A DNA stretch of 64,000 nt, taken from Typhlomys cinereus. Taxonomy: Eukaryota; Chordata; Mammalia; Rodentia; Platacanthomyidae. Below, piece by piece: positions 22,169 to 34,100 of this stretch (within the stretch, counting starts at the first letter, position 1; every line of letters starts with the position of its first letter). The notes below the pieces were generated by a model, which was not told the DNA's origin, made no database searches, and was given only the letters and a program-made list of their open reading frames with translations. The stretch is from NCBI GenBank assembly GCA_023101885.1, contig JALPQD010000116.1:868001-932000 (forward strand), given 5' to 3'. A program made the translations under genes and the position numbers.

Positions 22169-25100
22169 TGCGCGCACATACACATACACACCACCAAAAT
22201 AATTATTTACATAGTCTGGCTTTTACATACATTCTTTTGAAAACCTTGTCTGTATTTTCATTTTAAAATATTTCCTTGGGTGTTTCCATCACCCATTGCA
22301 ACTTCAAATATGATCTGTAAAGGAATAATGCTCTCCCACAAGCTGTGGACTTCTTTTCTGCAGAGCACTCTCTCTTTAGGAAATTATACATGTACGCTGC
22401 CCTCCCCCCCCAAAAAAAAATCCAAACCAGTGTGCTCCAGGAGAACAGAGACAGCACCTGGTTTTGGCTATTGCTATGCTGTCCACACTTAGTTCAGAAC
22501 ACATGAGACCTGTGTGTTTCAACAGATACCTGGTGAACAGATGAAGGAATGAGGCAAAGCAGCTCACGTGTGAAAGGCACTGTGGTGTCTTGGCAGAATG
22601 GCTGAGGTATCACATCTCTACTCTCTCCATGCATCGGAATCAGACTTTTAGGAATTTGGGGCAGTGCTTTCGACATGGTTTACCTTTGCAGTGTACAGTC
22701 CTTCCTTGTGGGAAAAGAAGTTCAGCTTGTAGTCTTTCTTGGATCCAGACAGTACATCAATGTAATCAAGGCCCTTTAGTGTGACGCTTAGGTCTGCCTT
22801 CTCTGGTTTTAGTATCTCCACGATGACTCGGAATCTGGTGGAGTACAAGAGAGGAGAGAGGCAGCAAGAGGAGATGAGACTGTCCAAGGGAAAGAAGAGG
22901 GGCTGTGTTTACTTTATATTTCATGGAGAACGTATGGGTCTATGGTTCCAGTCTTTATCCTGCCACTAACAGTGATGACAACTGTCACTTACTGACCTCT
23001 TATGTACCAAGTATTCAGTCATCATGCTGTCCAGAGGAGGTATGCATCATCCACATCTCTACGTTACAAAAGAGACACAGAGGCCCAAGGAGAGAAGACA
23101 ATGTGCTCAGATGTCATAGGTATAGTTGACAGTTGAGGGTTTGAGCTCTGGGCACATTTGTAGAGAATCAGTGGTTGAGTTAGGCCCAGAGCCAACCTGC
23201 TGGAGATTGTCTAGCTGATGGGGAAGGCCCAGCCTATGGTGGGTGGGATGAGGCCTTAGAATAAAATACAGAGAGCTGGTTGAGAAAGTTGGCATCCTTT
23301 TGTACACTTGGCCAGACATGCTGGTCTGGCAAGTAAGGATCATCTCTCTTTCAGCCATTACATGGTAATGGTGTGGTCAGTTCTTTCGGCCCTGGTGTTG
23401 GTGTGTGCTCTCCAGTCAAGCTGGACTATGAATTTTAACCAGTCTATCATAAGAGAATAAACCCCTTGTTCCTTTCAGCCATTTGATGGTGATTTATCAG
23501 CAACCATGCAGGTGAACTGCAACATCAGGTAACACAAGTGGCTATTAGCAGAACTGGGATCACACTTATGTCAACTTTACTCGCTATACAGGTGGGCCTT
23601 CAGGAAGGTATGTGTCTTTTTCCAGCCTTTAGTCCTTTTCTGTGAAGGGAAGGGACAAAGCTGGCTGGCCTTCAATTCTAGTTCCTACATTAGAGCAAGT
23701 AGAAGCTTCAAGAGACTCCTTCTTTGGCCAGTGGCTCAGGTAATAGGTCCCTCAATAAGAACAAAGTGAGTTATTATTGACACAATGGTTACTATTTACT
23801 GGGCATTTATTTTGCACCAGTGTTCTAGATGATTTTAGGCAAGACCTGTATTACTTGGCAAGACCTTTCTGGTTTGGCAAATAAGGACTGTCCCTTTTTC
23901 AGTCATTATGTGGATGTGGTGCGGCCAGTTCCCTTGGCCCCTGGTGTTACTGTGAGCTGTCCTGCCAAGCTGGATAAGAAACTGTAATTGGACAATTGTA
24001 AGCTAGAACAGAACCCCTTGAATCCTTAAGAGGTTTGGTCATGAATTTATCAGACAGTGCAGAGTAACTGCAATAGAATTTAGAAATTCTGGAAACACCT
24101 GGCCACAGCAAGGGTCACCTCTCCAACTCCCTGTGCTGGGCAACATTGTCTGTAGGCTCTGAGCAGGGAAAGGAGCAAGCTGGACCAAAGGATGAACCTC
24201 TCCACCCTCCCCACTCCCTCACCTCTGGGGCTTGTTCAGCCAGTTGTTGATTGGCAGGAGCTCAGTGTAGGGTGTCTTACAGGGCACCTCACGGTAGATA
24301 TTGGCGACAGCTTTGGGGAGTTCAGCAGATCCATGCAGAGCATACAGCCAGCCTGTTCCATCCGGAAGGGGGAAGAAGAGTGTGCCCTTAGAAGAATAAG
24401 AAGAAACGAGATCAGAAAGACATCAAGGATTCTTTATTAGGCGACTACCTGGCTTGGTGGGAGACACAAGATTAATGGATGCTCAGTGAATGAGTGTAAT
24501 ACTTTTGGAAAGCACTTTGGAATCACTTATAGTATTGATGATAACTTGGAGGTAAGTAGTCAATAATGAGTGGGAGTGGTGGTATTAATTTATGGAAATC
24601 CCACTCAATGAAATATCAGGCAGCCATTAAAATGGTAACCAGAAATACTTCGCAGCTAAATGTCAAGATAATAATGATACAACGTAAAGTGGAAATGACC
24701 CAAACACAAGGCTGGGTATTCTATGGTGACACCTAGGGTTGCCTCTGAATAAGGATTGGTTGTGAAGAAAGAAGGAAATATTACCTTCTCATGAGGGCAG
24801 AAGATTGTGCTTTTTTCTGTTTTTTTTTTTAAAATTATAGCTACCATGATATTAGTCATGCAGTTGATATAAATATTAATTGTTTGATATTTGTTCAAGG
24901 TCTTCAGAACCGAGTCTTTGAATTCTACGCACGAGCAAATAGGGAAGCTAAGGTTTGGTTGTCTGCAAGACTTTCCATTGTTCATGATGATCTGGGTACT
25001 CCTCTTTTGTGTTCGAACATTCTCTGAACCCTGAGTTCTAAAACCGTCTTCTACCTTCTCTCCACACAGGCCCTCCCTCCCTCCACGCCAGGAATCAGAT

Positions 25101-28100
25101 GGGGAGGCTTCAGCCTACCTGGTGCTTGCGGTTCTCCACGTTCATGGTGCGGGGCCTGTAGGTGATCTCATAGGGCTTATTTTGCTGATGGGCTTCCAGG
25201 GTGATGAACTCAGGCCCTTCCCAGTGCTCCCCTTCAAAGATGGGGTGCAGATGCCAGGTCTGGTTGGTGCGGTTTGACAGCAGGATGGTCTGCGTGTGCC
25301 GGGAGCGCACTTGGCAGTTGAAATTCACCACCTGGAAGAAGCAGGCATGTCACCTTTCATGCGGCTTCACCCTGGACTGTCCTTGGCAATCAGAGGTAGA
25401 GTGTGTGCGAGGGAAGACAGTGTTCTAGCTTCAGGTCTAGTGGTTTTGATAAATACTCTGACACAGTTCTAGTTCATAGTCCACCACTGCAGGGAACCAT
25501 GATAACAGGAGCCTAAAGCAGCTAGGCATAGCATATCCACAGCAACAGCGATGCTTCCTCATTTCTTTCTGGGCTTTCTGAACATGGGTGCATTGTGACC
25601 ACTCAGTCTCCTGCTCCTGCTGCCATGAGTGCACCACCATGATAGGCTGTCTTCCCCTTGGGAACCCAAATAAACCCTTTTTTTCCCCCCTTAAGTTGCT
25701 TTCGTCAGATATTTTAGCAGAGCAACAGAATAACTAAGATAGGATTCAAGGACTGGGGAGATGGCTCGGTGGGAAAAGTGCTTAAGAAAGCCAGGTGTGG
25801 TGGTGTGTGCTTGTAAATCCAGAGCTGGGGATGCAGAGATAGGTGGATCCCTGGGGCTCACTGCTCAGCTAGCTAAGTGAAGCAACAAGCTCCAGGTTCA
25901 GTGGGAGACCCTTGTCTCAATAAGGGTAGACAGTGACTGCAGAAGATACCCAAAGTCGACACATACAACTCCACGAACCCCTCCTCCCCCCGACAGGATC
26001 CAAGCTTTTAATCTGAGGAATCAAAATGATGGAGATACGACTTCCTGAGGTAGGCCTAGCTGTGGGAGGGGAAGATTAGGGGAAGAGATCAAGAACTCTG
26101 TGCTGTACATCATGTTTGAGACGCTTATTAGTCAAATAATAAAGGTTTTAGGTTTTTAGGAGCAAAGCCGAGAGAGAAGGTTCATTCATTTTTCAAAAAA
26201 CATAGAAAGAGAAAGCTAGCCGTTAACCCTTTGCTTACAGGTCTTAAACAACTTGATCTGAAAGGGTTATCAATCCTTCTAGAAAATGTACTGCTTGAGC
26301 TAAGAGCTGAAATGAAGTAAAGGGAGAGTAGTGGGGATGGAATACGTGACGTTCCCATGGTAGGCAGGGACTGACTCAATGTTTGATGCAGATGTTGATG
26401 ATGGAAGTCCCTTGTTGGGCTTACTCCTGTCGCTTTCTGATCTCTGGGTAGGATCTACTTACTTCTTTTACTGGAGGCAGTCCCACGCAGACACCAGACA
26501 GGGTGAGGCTCAGAGAACTTCCTCCCTGGATGAAGCATTGTATGTTTTTATAGAGGCTCTCCTTTCCCACCTCGGTGGGACTGTAGGTCACTTCGAAAGA
26601 AACCTCCATGCCTGAGGTGATGTAGCCTTCTTCAGGGCTGATGGAGAAATGAGGCTTTAACCTCCTGGTGTCCCATTTAAACCTTTTAGAGGACAAGAGA
26701 CGACAAGGGATACACCTTGTTATTTTCTGAGGGTGTCCCCATGCTACAAAATCAGAGACGTTTCCCAGAGCTTTTAGCTAGACAATTCCACCTTGACTAC
26801 TTCCCTAGAGCTTAGGAGGAGGGAGATATCCTAGGGAAAGTGGGTGAAGGTTGCTCCCTAGGTAAGGGAACTCTGCTCCCTCTCAGAGCTGAGCAGGGAT
26901 GAGCTGCAGCTGCACTTGTCTCATCACTCGTAAGTGACGCATCAGGGAATGTGCACCAATGTACACACCTGCTTTCCTAAGACTGTATAAGTAGCAAAGG
27001 ACTAGTAGACTAGGACTGGAGACCTTTAAGACCATATGCTTCAAGACCACATGCACTGTTGGGCCCAGGAGGGCGGTGACAATTTTTTCATGTGAGAGTT
27101 ATGTCTGTTCTCGGTGGTACTGGGATCTGAGGGCCTCGTGGGGTCATTCATCCCCTAATGGGACACTTGCTTTGGGTGGTACAGACCAGTCACTCTAGCA
27201 CAGGGCTACCGTACTGCATCCCTCTTGGTCGTACCACACTGAGGCTGTGCAATGCCTGCCCCTGGTACGTGCAGTGACAAGTCTGCGCTGCCATCAGTGC
27301 TCGTGAGCAGCAAGAGGGAAGCAGCGTCATACAGACTGATGGATTCTGGTCCTGTCTTTCTGCTGTCTGGCTGTGGGATTCTAGATAAGAGTCTTTTTCC
27401 CATTTTTCTTCTTTCTTTCTTTTTCCCCTTTCCTTTTTTTCCTTTCCTTTCTTTTCCTTTCCCTTTTTCCTTTCCTTTCCCTTTCCCCATTCCTTTCCTT
27501 TCCTTTCTCCTTTCTCTTCTCCCCTTCCCTTTCTTCCTTTCCCATTCCTTCCCTTCCCTTTCCTCCCTTCCCCTCCATTTCCTCCCCTCTTCTCTCTCTC
27601 TACCCTTCCCTCCTCTCCCTTTCTACTTTTCCCTCCCCTCCCTTTCTACTCTTCCCTCCCCTCCCTTTCCTTTCCTTCCTTTCCTCTCCTCCTCTCCTTT
27701 CCTCACCTCCCATGCCCTCCCCTTCCCTTCTTCTCTCCTCTCTCTTCTCTCCTTTTTTCCTCCTTTCTTTTCCTTGTGCAAACAGGAGGTAACTTGAGCA
27801 TGCGTGCCTATGGAGGCCCAAGGGTGACAACAGGAATCACCCTGGATTGTTCGACCTTATTGGTTTGCTTTGGGATTTTTCCAGACTCTGTCCCTCCAGG
27901 GTCAGAATTAGAGGTCGCCATCGTTTTCACCTGGCATTTTTACGTAAGATCTGGGGATCTGAACTCAGGTCCTTTTGCTTGGGAGGCAAAGGCTTTCACC
28001 CCTGAGCTGCCTCCCCAGTCCCTGGAGCATTTCTTCACCTGTGAAATGAGGATGCTGCACTACCTTCTCTAGAAGCTTGGCATGGTTGTAGGTAAGAATC

Positions 28101-31100
28101 CTCAGCCTTAAACATGCATATAGTTTTTGACACATGAATGATTTTGAGAAAAAACTCCTCCATCTCTTCCTAGGTTATTTGTAAAATGGACTGATAGCAG
28201 CAGTGGCTTTCTGGGGCTGCATCTGGGATTGAGTGAGGAGCCACATGAAGGGTAATATCAGCGTTCCCTATCCTGTTAACTTCAGAAGTCATGGTTGTAG
28301 CTGTCATAAGCCGATGCTGTTACATCTTAAGGCAAATGCATGTGCGGAATGGAGAGGACAGCGATGAAAAGTGGTGGAACTCACAAAACAGATATTCAGG
28401 GACAGAGCTGTCTGCTGCAGCCTCTAGGTGGGAGGAGGAGGGAGGAGGGCGGGAGGCTCCTCTGTCCTACCTGGCGCCCATGTCGCCCGTGTTCATCATG
28501 AGGATGCGGCGTGTGGCTTGCGTCTGATATATGACAGGTCCGAAGGGAAGATGCTCCTGATCCAGTGAGATCTCCAGGGCCTGGCAGCAGCCGTTGATGA
28601 GGAAGAGGGGGCGCAGCAACCCCATACACTCCATGAATACCTCCTCAGAGAAAAGAGGGATACGCTTCTTTGGGGAAAAGGTGACTTCCACCTTACAGAT
28701 ATCTTTGGGTTTCAGGGTGATGTCTTGGAAAGGCTCCAAGGTGATGGCCTGGACAAAAGAGATGTACGGACTTGACAGCGGAAGGCAAGGAGGTTACAGG
28801 GGCCAAACCTGGCATATTCCCCACCCAGACAAGTAAGCTGCTACAACCCCCACTGCTTTCTCTATGGTGAAATGTAAGATCCTATCATCCCAGATGAAAC
28901 CCAGTGGGTCACACATTAAAAAAAAAGGTGATGGTAGGAGGGAAACTGGCTGGTAAGGAGGGGATGGGCAGTAAAGAGTGAAAACACATAGATCCATTGT
29001 CAAAGAACAAAAGAAGACCCTGTCTGTAAGATGCATGGCACGTAACAGACATCTAGTAAATGTTGACTTCCTTCCCTGCCTCATTTTCTAGCTCATCATG
29101 AACAATTTCTTCTTCTTCCTTCCTTGTAGAGGAAATAATAGGAAGTAGGAATGGGAAACAGTACTCCAGTGTTTCTCAAGAAGTGCTTCCTGACTGGAGA
29201 TTATCAGAAAGACAAACATCACATATTTTCTCTCCCATGTGCGGAACCTGGACTTACACATTACACATATATTATATTATATACATTACATATTACACAT
29301 ACAACACACACACACACATATAACACGAAAGTAGAAGGAAGACTATAAAGGAGGAGGAGGAGGTCCAAAGGAGGGAGACAAGAAAGGATAAGGAGGAAAC
29401 AAAATGTTGCATGTTTTTCTTATATTTTCTCATATGCAGAATCTAGATTTAGGATGTGTGCACAAATGTGACAAGAGGGCAGAAGAGGTATGATTTGTCA
29501 GTAGTACCTTCAAGAGTGGGCAAAGAGGGACAGACAGGAAAGGGTAGTGCAAAGTACAATAGTACATGTATAAAAATGTTTTAATTAAAATCAATAGTTA
29601 TGTATGCTAATTAAAAAACAATAAAAAAGGATGTATCCCCTGAGGTTTCCACATGCAACCCAGGGTCCCTCCACACCTAATGAATTGAGTGTCTTGGATA
29701 GTTTGGAACCTGCATCTTCTCAAGTTCCCCACGTGACTAACAGACAAAGGCTGGAGAGCCACTGCCTGCACTCTAATTGGTTTTCCTCTCTCCTTAGCCC
29801 TGGTGAAAAGCAAACTCAAATAGTCTTAAAAGGAGGCCAGTTCCGGGGCTGGAGAGGTGGCTCAGGGGTTAAGCCTCTGCCTTGCAGGCGGAAGGTCCTG
29901 AGTTCGGATCCTAGACCCCACGTATAGACGCCAGGCGGAAGCGGGGGCGGCCTGCGCTTCTGGTCCTGGTAGGGCGGAGCCTGTGAATCCTGGGGCAGAA
30001 AGAGGTGGAGGCGTCCATGGTGGTTCCCGAATTCGTCCGTGGTTCTACACACACATGGACACACACACACACACACACACAGACGCACGCGCACATACAC
30101 ACGCATATGCACACAGTTGAATAAATAATAATAATAATAATAAAAAAAAAAGGAGGCCAGTTCCTTAAGTTGTTTGGTCCAGAGTATGGAGCAGTCCTCA
30201 CCATAGGACCATAGCTGTGGGAGTGGAGGTAAGGGGTCGAGGAATTGCCAACAGAAGCAATCCTAGAGATTTCCCCAAACATGGTGACCTGGGGAGCTAG
30301 CCTAGGGGTGATGGAGCCCCGCATGGGTCACTCTAACTTTGGTCTGACTTCCTAAGGGAGCAGATTGATCTGGCCACCTAGGGGGTGAAGTTCAGTAGTA
30401 GAGTACTGGCTTAACCATGTGTAAAGCCCTGGGTTCTATCCCCACCTCTACAAAAAACAGCCAGCCAACCAACCAACCAACCAACCAAACAGCTAACTAA
30501 CCAATCAAAAATTATGGCCCAGACCCACTGGAACCCCGACCCCTTGGAACTAAGGACTTCAGTGTTGATTAACGAGGAAAGGCGAGAGCAGCACATTTAC
30601 CCTCTTGGGTGGATGTCATGGCGGGCAATGTGGGATTCAGGGATGAGGCACCCCCAGGTTTCCTGTTGTGGTTTGCCTCTCAAAGGCAGTTTTTCAGTAT
30701 CCTTATCCCTAGCCGGCCCAGAGTGCTTCTTCCATATTGACTTGTATCTGGCTTCTCAGAATTACTGACCCTTGAGAGTTGATATATCTTTGTCCTCTCA
30801 GGAACGACCTTCCCCACCTAAATCCTCTGTTCATCCTATTAAAATGCACTAAGCCCCCTGCGCCCTGCTGGGAGCCGCCCTGCTCCCGTCTCACACTGTT
30901 TCTGGCATTTCCATGTTATCCTCGGAGGGCTCCTGTTTGTGGCCCTAAAGACTGAACTCTGTCAGACCAAGCTCTTTAGCCTTTACATACCAAGACAGTG
31001 ATGGGTGCTCATAAAGACTTAGATCCGCAGTCCTTACAGTGCTGCTTGCAACGAAAAAAGTTAGAAACATGTAGAGTGAGTAGAGATTGGGAATTGGTCC

Positions 31101-34100
31101 ATTTGTATGGCCAAAGTGTAAATGAATAAATTACGTTGGAAATGAAGGGAGAACGAAGGCATCAACCCTGGATAGTTTCGGGGAAAATGAGCTGAGAGAT
31201 CACAGATAAAGCTTTAGAACGCTCTGGCATATTCTAATTGACCCAGAAATATGACCATTAGTGTTGCTAACAGAGACATCTCTGGGCAGCCTCCCTGCTT
31301 TCCCCACACTGACCTTGGGTTCCTGGAGCTCTGGAGTGGACAACATGATGGACTGGTTAAAAGTGATTTGGGTCAGACTGTTGTTCATGATGATAACCAT
31401 TCTCTTTACAACTTGTCCTGGCAGGACAGCTCCTAACTTCACAATCTTATTGGCTGGGTCTAGAACAACAACCTGAGATAAGAAAGAGAGGAGGAAGAGG
31501 GGATCATTAGTTCGGGAAGAAGGTGAATGCCATATTTATGCTCTGGCAAGGCAATGGTAGCATCTTCTCTTGCTGACCTAAGTTCTTCAGACTGGATGAG
31601 CATTTACTTATTAGCTTCTATCAACCTTGAAGCTCAGAATATTATAATGTTTGAAGCTTCTAGAGATTTCCTCACTGTGTTGAAATCCATCCCCCACCAA
31701 TGCATTATTTAGTAATATAATGTGATTATAGTAATGAAAAATATATTGCTTATTTTGTATTCTAACTTATTTGGTTGATTGATTTACTATCAAATATACT
31801 TACAATTAATTCGGGACTTCTTTTATTTTTTCTTTCCTTTTTTATAAGTTTACTTTCATATTCATATTCATTTTCACTATCCATTATCCTCTCTATATGA
31901 CTGATGACTTTTTTTTGGTTTTAAACTTTTTTTTATAATACATTTTTTATTATTATTTCAGCTCATACTGATGACTTTTTTTTGTACTATTACTATAAAA
32001 GCTCAAATAACCTATTCTATCTTGGGTAATCTTGAATTTGTGTTCCCCAGCTATGGTCACTTGTGTTTGACTTGGAATGAACTATCTCCGATTATCTTGG
32101 AAGTAAGAGCTTTATTTTGTGTTGATAACATGCAGCAAGTAGCAATGCCCTACTTCTTCTACGGCTTGAAGAAAGGCTTCTAGGAACACATCTTCTTTCT
32201 CTATTTGCTCTCATTTGCTGAAATACCCCACACATTCTTAAGAATCTTGAATTATTTTATTTTTTAAATTGTGTGTGTGTGTATCTATATATATCTGTGT
32301 GTCAGTGTGTATCAAAAGGCACTGTGTGTGCATGTGGAGCCTCAACGGTGACTTTCAGGAATTCCCCTGGATGTGCTAACTCCTCTTTGCCTTGCTCTGA
32401 AATTTCCTAGGCTCTGCCTTCCAGGACTGGAAGTACAAGCTACCGCCATTTCTACCTGACATTTTTATGTGGGATCTGGGATTTGAACTCAGGACCTTCT
32501 ACTTGTGAGGCAGAGTCTGATCTCCTGAGCCATCTCTCCAGCTCTGAGAATCTTGTATTATTTCTATCTTTCCAAATCTGTTATGACACAAGTACTACCA
32601 CCAAACATCAAATGTTTCATTCAAACACCAGGTAGAACGGGATGGGCAAGCAGAACAGGACTATTTCCTGTCTGTCTGGATCACGTGGACATTAGAAATA
32701 CCTGGGCAAGTGTTCTGGGACATATGGCTGGCTGGAGAATATGAATCAATGGGGTCATTCAGAAAAGTTATTTCAGAACTGAAACTTACACCTATCTAAA
32801 AAGGAAACGTGACTTGAGGCAGGAGGAAGAATTTATGTTTGGGACACTGTTTCTGATAACCTCAAACCTCTCCAAGAAGATGAAGCAAGTTTCTGTAGTG
32901 CCCAGGATTATCTGAATTTGTTAACACAGAGAACTGAATAAATAATCTGCTAGTCCCGTGATTCTATTTAACAATTCTCCACCTACTCTTTGGGTGGTCA
33001 GGGACACCCTCTGAGTGGGATAGAGAGGAGCATTCCCTAGAGATGGTAGCGGATGGATGGAGAAGTCTGTGCACTCAGGTGGATAAAGGAGTCTGGGAAG
33101 AGGAAGGAGGAGGGTCCGGAAGAACTTTCTGTCTCTTACCTTCATTTCTGTGCCTTTCCCTTTGATCTCCACTGTTTGTTGAGACAGCCCGTTGATTTCA
33201 AAGGGGATGAGTTCTCGGTAGCTGATGGCTTCTCGGGGATAAAAGATGATTGGGATCTCTAGCACCTTTCCTGGCTTTATGACATCCACGCTGAAGTTCA
33301 CCTCGAGCTGAGGGGTGTTGGTGTACAAACAATCTATGCTGGGACAAGCAAGGAGAAAGAAGGGTCATAGGTGATGAGAAGGCTGACCTAGAGGGACCGA
33401 TGGGGGGCTGTTGACAGACTTCCTGCTGTCCTAGAGCCAGAGAAGGGACCCTAGCAACAAGCAGTCCATGTATTCCTGGTGGCAGCCAAATTACTCAACC
33501 CAAATCACATTCTGAGAGTCAGTCAAACCAGGTCTCAAAGACTCATGAACTGAATCTTAGTCCAATACATCTCTTACTCTATTGGGTTTTTGTTTCTTGA
33601 TAATGCCCCTCATGATTCTGTCCCCTTTCTCAGAAAGAGGAAGTACTTCTAAGAAGTCATTGCATGACAAAATACAGAAGGGCACAGTGCATGTTCTAAA
33701 TCTAAATGGATGGAGATTTAGATCTAGATGGGTCCAGGGTGTGGTACTAACTAATCATGTGACTTAGATAGAACTCCTTAGTCCATTTGGTTGTCTGCTT
33801 TCTTATGTGTAAATTGGAGGTGTTGGTAGCTATGTCATAGGTTGATGTAAAAATTGAGTGATAAAGTCACTACAGCAGTTACTAAACAGGGAACAGAGGA
33901 AGCCTTCTGCTAAGGATTATCATTGGGATTAATCACCCCACCAGAAGGACTCTTGATGATATCCAGCCCACTCACCCTGTGGGCAGGATGGTACATGGAC
34001 TTCACTAGTAAAGTATTTCCTCATCTTCCTGATGTGTCTTTAGAGGAGTCTAACTAAATCTACCCTTATAGTTCAGTCTGTGAATACTTCAAATTGTGCA

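Noticed and set aside
21871..22197. Cys/Val-repeat open frames here and at 2541, 29816, 45473 and 52503
   Set aside because: These translate (TG)n or (CA)n SINE tails.
27252..27797. 181-codon plus-strand open frame rich in Phe, Pro, Leu and Ser
   Set aside because: It is a translation of the polypyrimidine tract (CTT, CCC, TTT codons) with no start context or domain.
29843..29920. tRNA-gene-like A and B boxes
   Set aside because: They belong to the SINE head; no cloverleaf acceptor stem is complete and the same head recurs throughout the window.
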